Shown here in pieces: positions 63,192 to 64,000 of a DNA stretch of 64,000 nt. The stretch comes from Defluviitalea raffinosedens (GTDB lineage: Bacteria; Bacillota; Clostridia; Lachnospirales; Defluviitaleaceae). The DNA lies in contig NZ_JAFBEP010000004.1 of NCBI RefSeq assembly GCF_016908775.1, positions 1 to 64,000 on the forward strand, in the 5' to 3' direction. A program made the translations under genes and the position numbers. The number at the start of each line of letters is the position of its first letter. Positions within the stretch are counted from its first letter, which is position 1. Under the pieces are notes generated by a model. It was not told the origin of the DNA and did no database searches. It saw only the letters and a list, made by a program, of their open reading frames with translations.

Positions 63192-64000
63192 CTATACTAG
63201 TGTATTAATATCTAAAATAAGAGCTACTTCTCCATCCCCTAAGATAGTCGCACCGGCAATCATTCGAATACCGCTAAGATATTTACCCAGGGATTTAATT
63301 ACAATTTCTTGTTGACCAATCAAACCATCAACTACAAAACCTGCTTGTTTCTCTCCTTTTTTAACAATAACAACTGTAATAACATCTGTCTGATTTTGAT
63401 TTGGCACATCCAAAACTTTATCCAAGCGAACAATAGGTATAACTTGATTTCTTAAAACAATAACCTCTTGCTTTTGCACATATTGTATGTCAGTAACTTT
63501 TACATCTTCTATATTTTGAATTGTATTAAGTGGAATAGCATATTTTTCTTCCCCTACTTTAACCATAAGAGCTTGAATAATTGCCAAAGTAAGTGGAAGA
63601 GTAACAATAAACTTACTTCCTTTCCCTAAAGTAGTTTTAACTTCAATGTCTCCACCCAATGCTTCGATTTTTGTTTTAACTACATCTAACCCTACGCCTC
63701 TTCCTGAAACATCAGAAATCGTTTCTGAAGTACTAAAACTAGGCTTGAATAATAATTCAATGATTTCTTGCTCAGATAAATTAGCAGCTAATTCTGGAGT
63801 AATAACTCCTTTCTCAATCGCCTTATCTCTAACCTTTCTAGTGTCTATACCATTACCATCATCTTCTACTTCAATGACTACATTATTTCCATCTTGATAA
63901 GCACGTAAATAAATATGACCGGTTTTTTCTTTTCCTTTGCGTATACGCTCTTCAGTTGTCTCCAAGCCATGATCAGCAGCATTTCTGAGCAAATGAATCA
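63192..64000 (-). CDS. cheA: chemotaxis histidine kinase CheA (C-terminal part, cut by window end)
   Basis: Only the C-terminal 269 residues are inside the window; the frame runs on past 64000. Visible are the N box (HLLRNAADHGLE), the G boxes of the ATPase (EDDGNGIDTRKV, GRGVGLDVVKTKI) and the CheW-like regulatory domain (about the last 135 residues). The phosphoacceptor histidine and dimerisation domains lie outside. Confidence 0.95.
   Translation of the reverse strand, partial: IHLLRNAADHGLETTEERIRKGKEKTGHIYLRAYQDGNNVVIEVEDDGNGIDTRKVRDKAIEKGVITPELAANLSEQEIIELLFKPSFSTSETISDVSGRGVGLDVVKTKIEALGGDIEVKTTLGKGSKFIVTLPLTLAIIQALMVKVGEEKYAIPLNTIQNIEDVKVTDIQYVQKQEVIVLRNQVIPIVRLDKVLDVPNQNQTDVITVVIVKKGEKQAGFVVDGLIGQQEIVIKSLGKYLSGIRMIAGATILGDGEVALILDINTLV

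Overview
The window is a low-GC, Firmicutes-type chromosome segment of about 64 complete or partial protein genes, with no rRNA, tRNA, CRISPR array or insertion sequence that I can see. Several genes point to a motile, endospore-forming member of the Clostridia, probably in or near the Lachnospirales. These are the dipicolinate synthase pair dpaA-dpaB, a TepA/YlzJ pair beside an FtsK/SpoIIIE translocase, a chemotaxis block (cheA-cheW-cheC-cheD) next to a flagellar sigma factor, a class 3 fructose bisphosphatase, and formate-tetrahydrofolate ligase with FolD. I cannot name the species.

Layout. 1-1300: a lone tyrosine recombinase. 1.4-3.0 kb: a TtcA-like PP-loop enzyme converging on a DUF421/YetF-type membrane protein, then a 30-residue membrane peptide. 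3.0-5.4 kb: an SOS cluster made of a XerS-length tyrosine recombinase, a YneA-like LysM protein and lexA, with LexA-box-like sites in or over each promoter. 5.4-7.4 kb: glutamine-dependent NAD synthetase. 7.4-16.1 kb (minus strand): miaB-mutS-mutL-miaA-hfq-ynbB, for tRNA modification and mismatch repair. 16.1-16.4 kb: a hairpin-rich noncoding gap. 16.4-19.6 kb: fbp, a small unknown gene and a CBS-ACT protein. 19.6-24.1 kb: a complete LIV-type (branched-chain amino acid family) ABC importer. 24.4-27.1 kb: a predicted RNase H-like nuclease converging on a beta-CASP RNase. 27.3-31.7 kb: fhs-folD-rimO-pgsA. 31.8-36.9 kb: dpaA-dpaB, tepA-ylzJ and ftsK/spoIIIE. 37-41.4 kb: rpsO-pnp-mlpA-dut. 41.6-49.1 kb: rimP-nusA-ylxR-ylxQ-infB-rbfA-nrnA-truB-ribF. 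49.4-57.6 kb: rpsB-tsf-pyrH-frr-uppS-cdsA-dxr-rseP-ispG. 57.9-64 kb: cheA (cut by the window end)-cheW-cheC-cheD-small membrane gene-fliA-FapA-like-102 aa gene-SwrB-like.

Most of the minus strand follows the order known from Bacillus subtilis (fla/che-sigD-swrB-rpsB-...-nusA-infB-...-pnp-spoVF-tepA-spoIIIE, then miaB-mutSL-hfq and lexA-yneA). It is therefore an inherited housekeeping backbone rather than an accessory island. The proS/polC genes of B. subtilis are absent between ispG and rimP.

The observations most worth following are: the LexA-site cluster that also covers the recombinase promoter; a string of hairpins at 16156-16322 that could be an unannotated RNA or a small repeat; an imperfect palindrome in the leader of the XerS-like gene; a very high share of TTG start codons (13 of about 64 genes); a candidate sporulation-sigma promoter in front of dpaAB; and several intra-operon attenuator-like hairpins. 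I found no clearly new multi-gene system.
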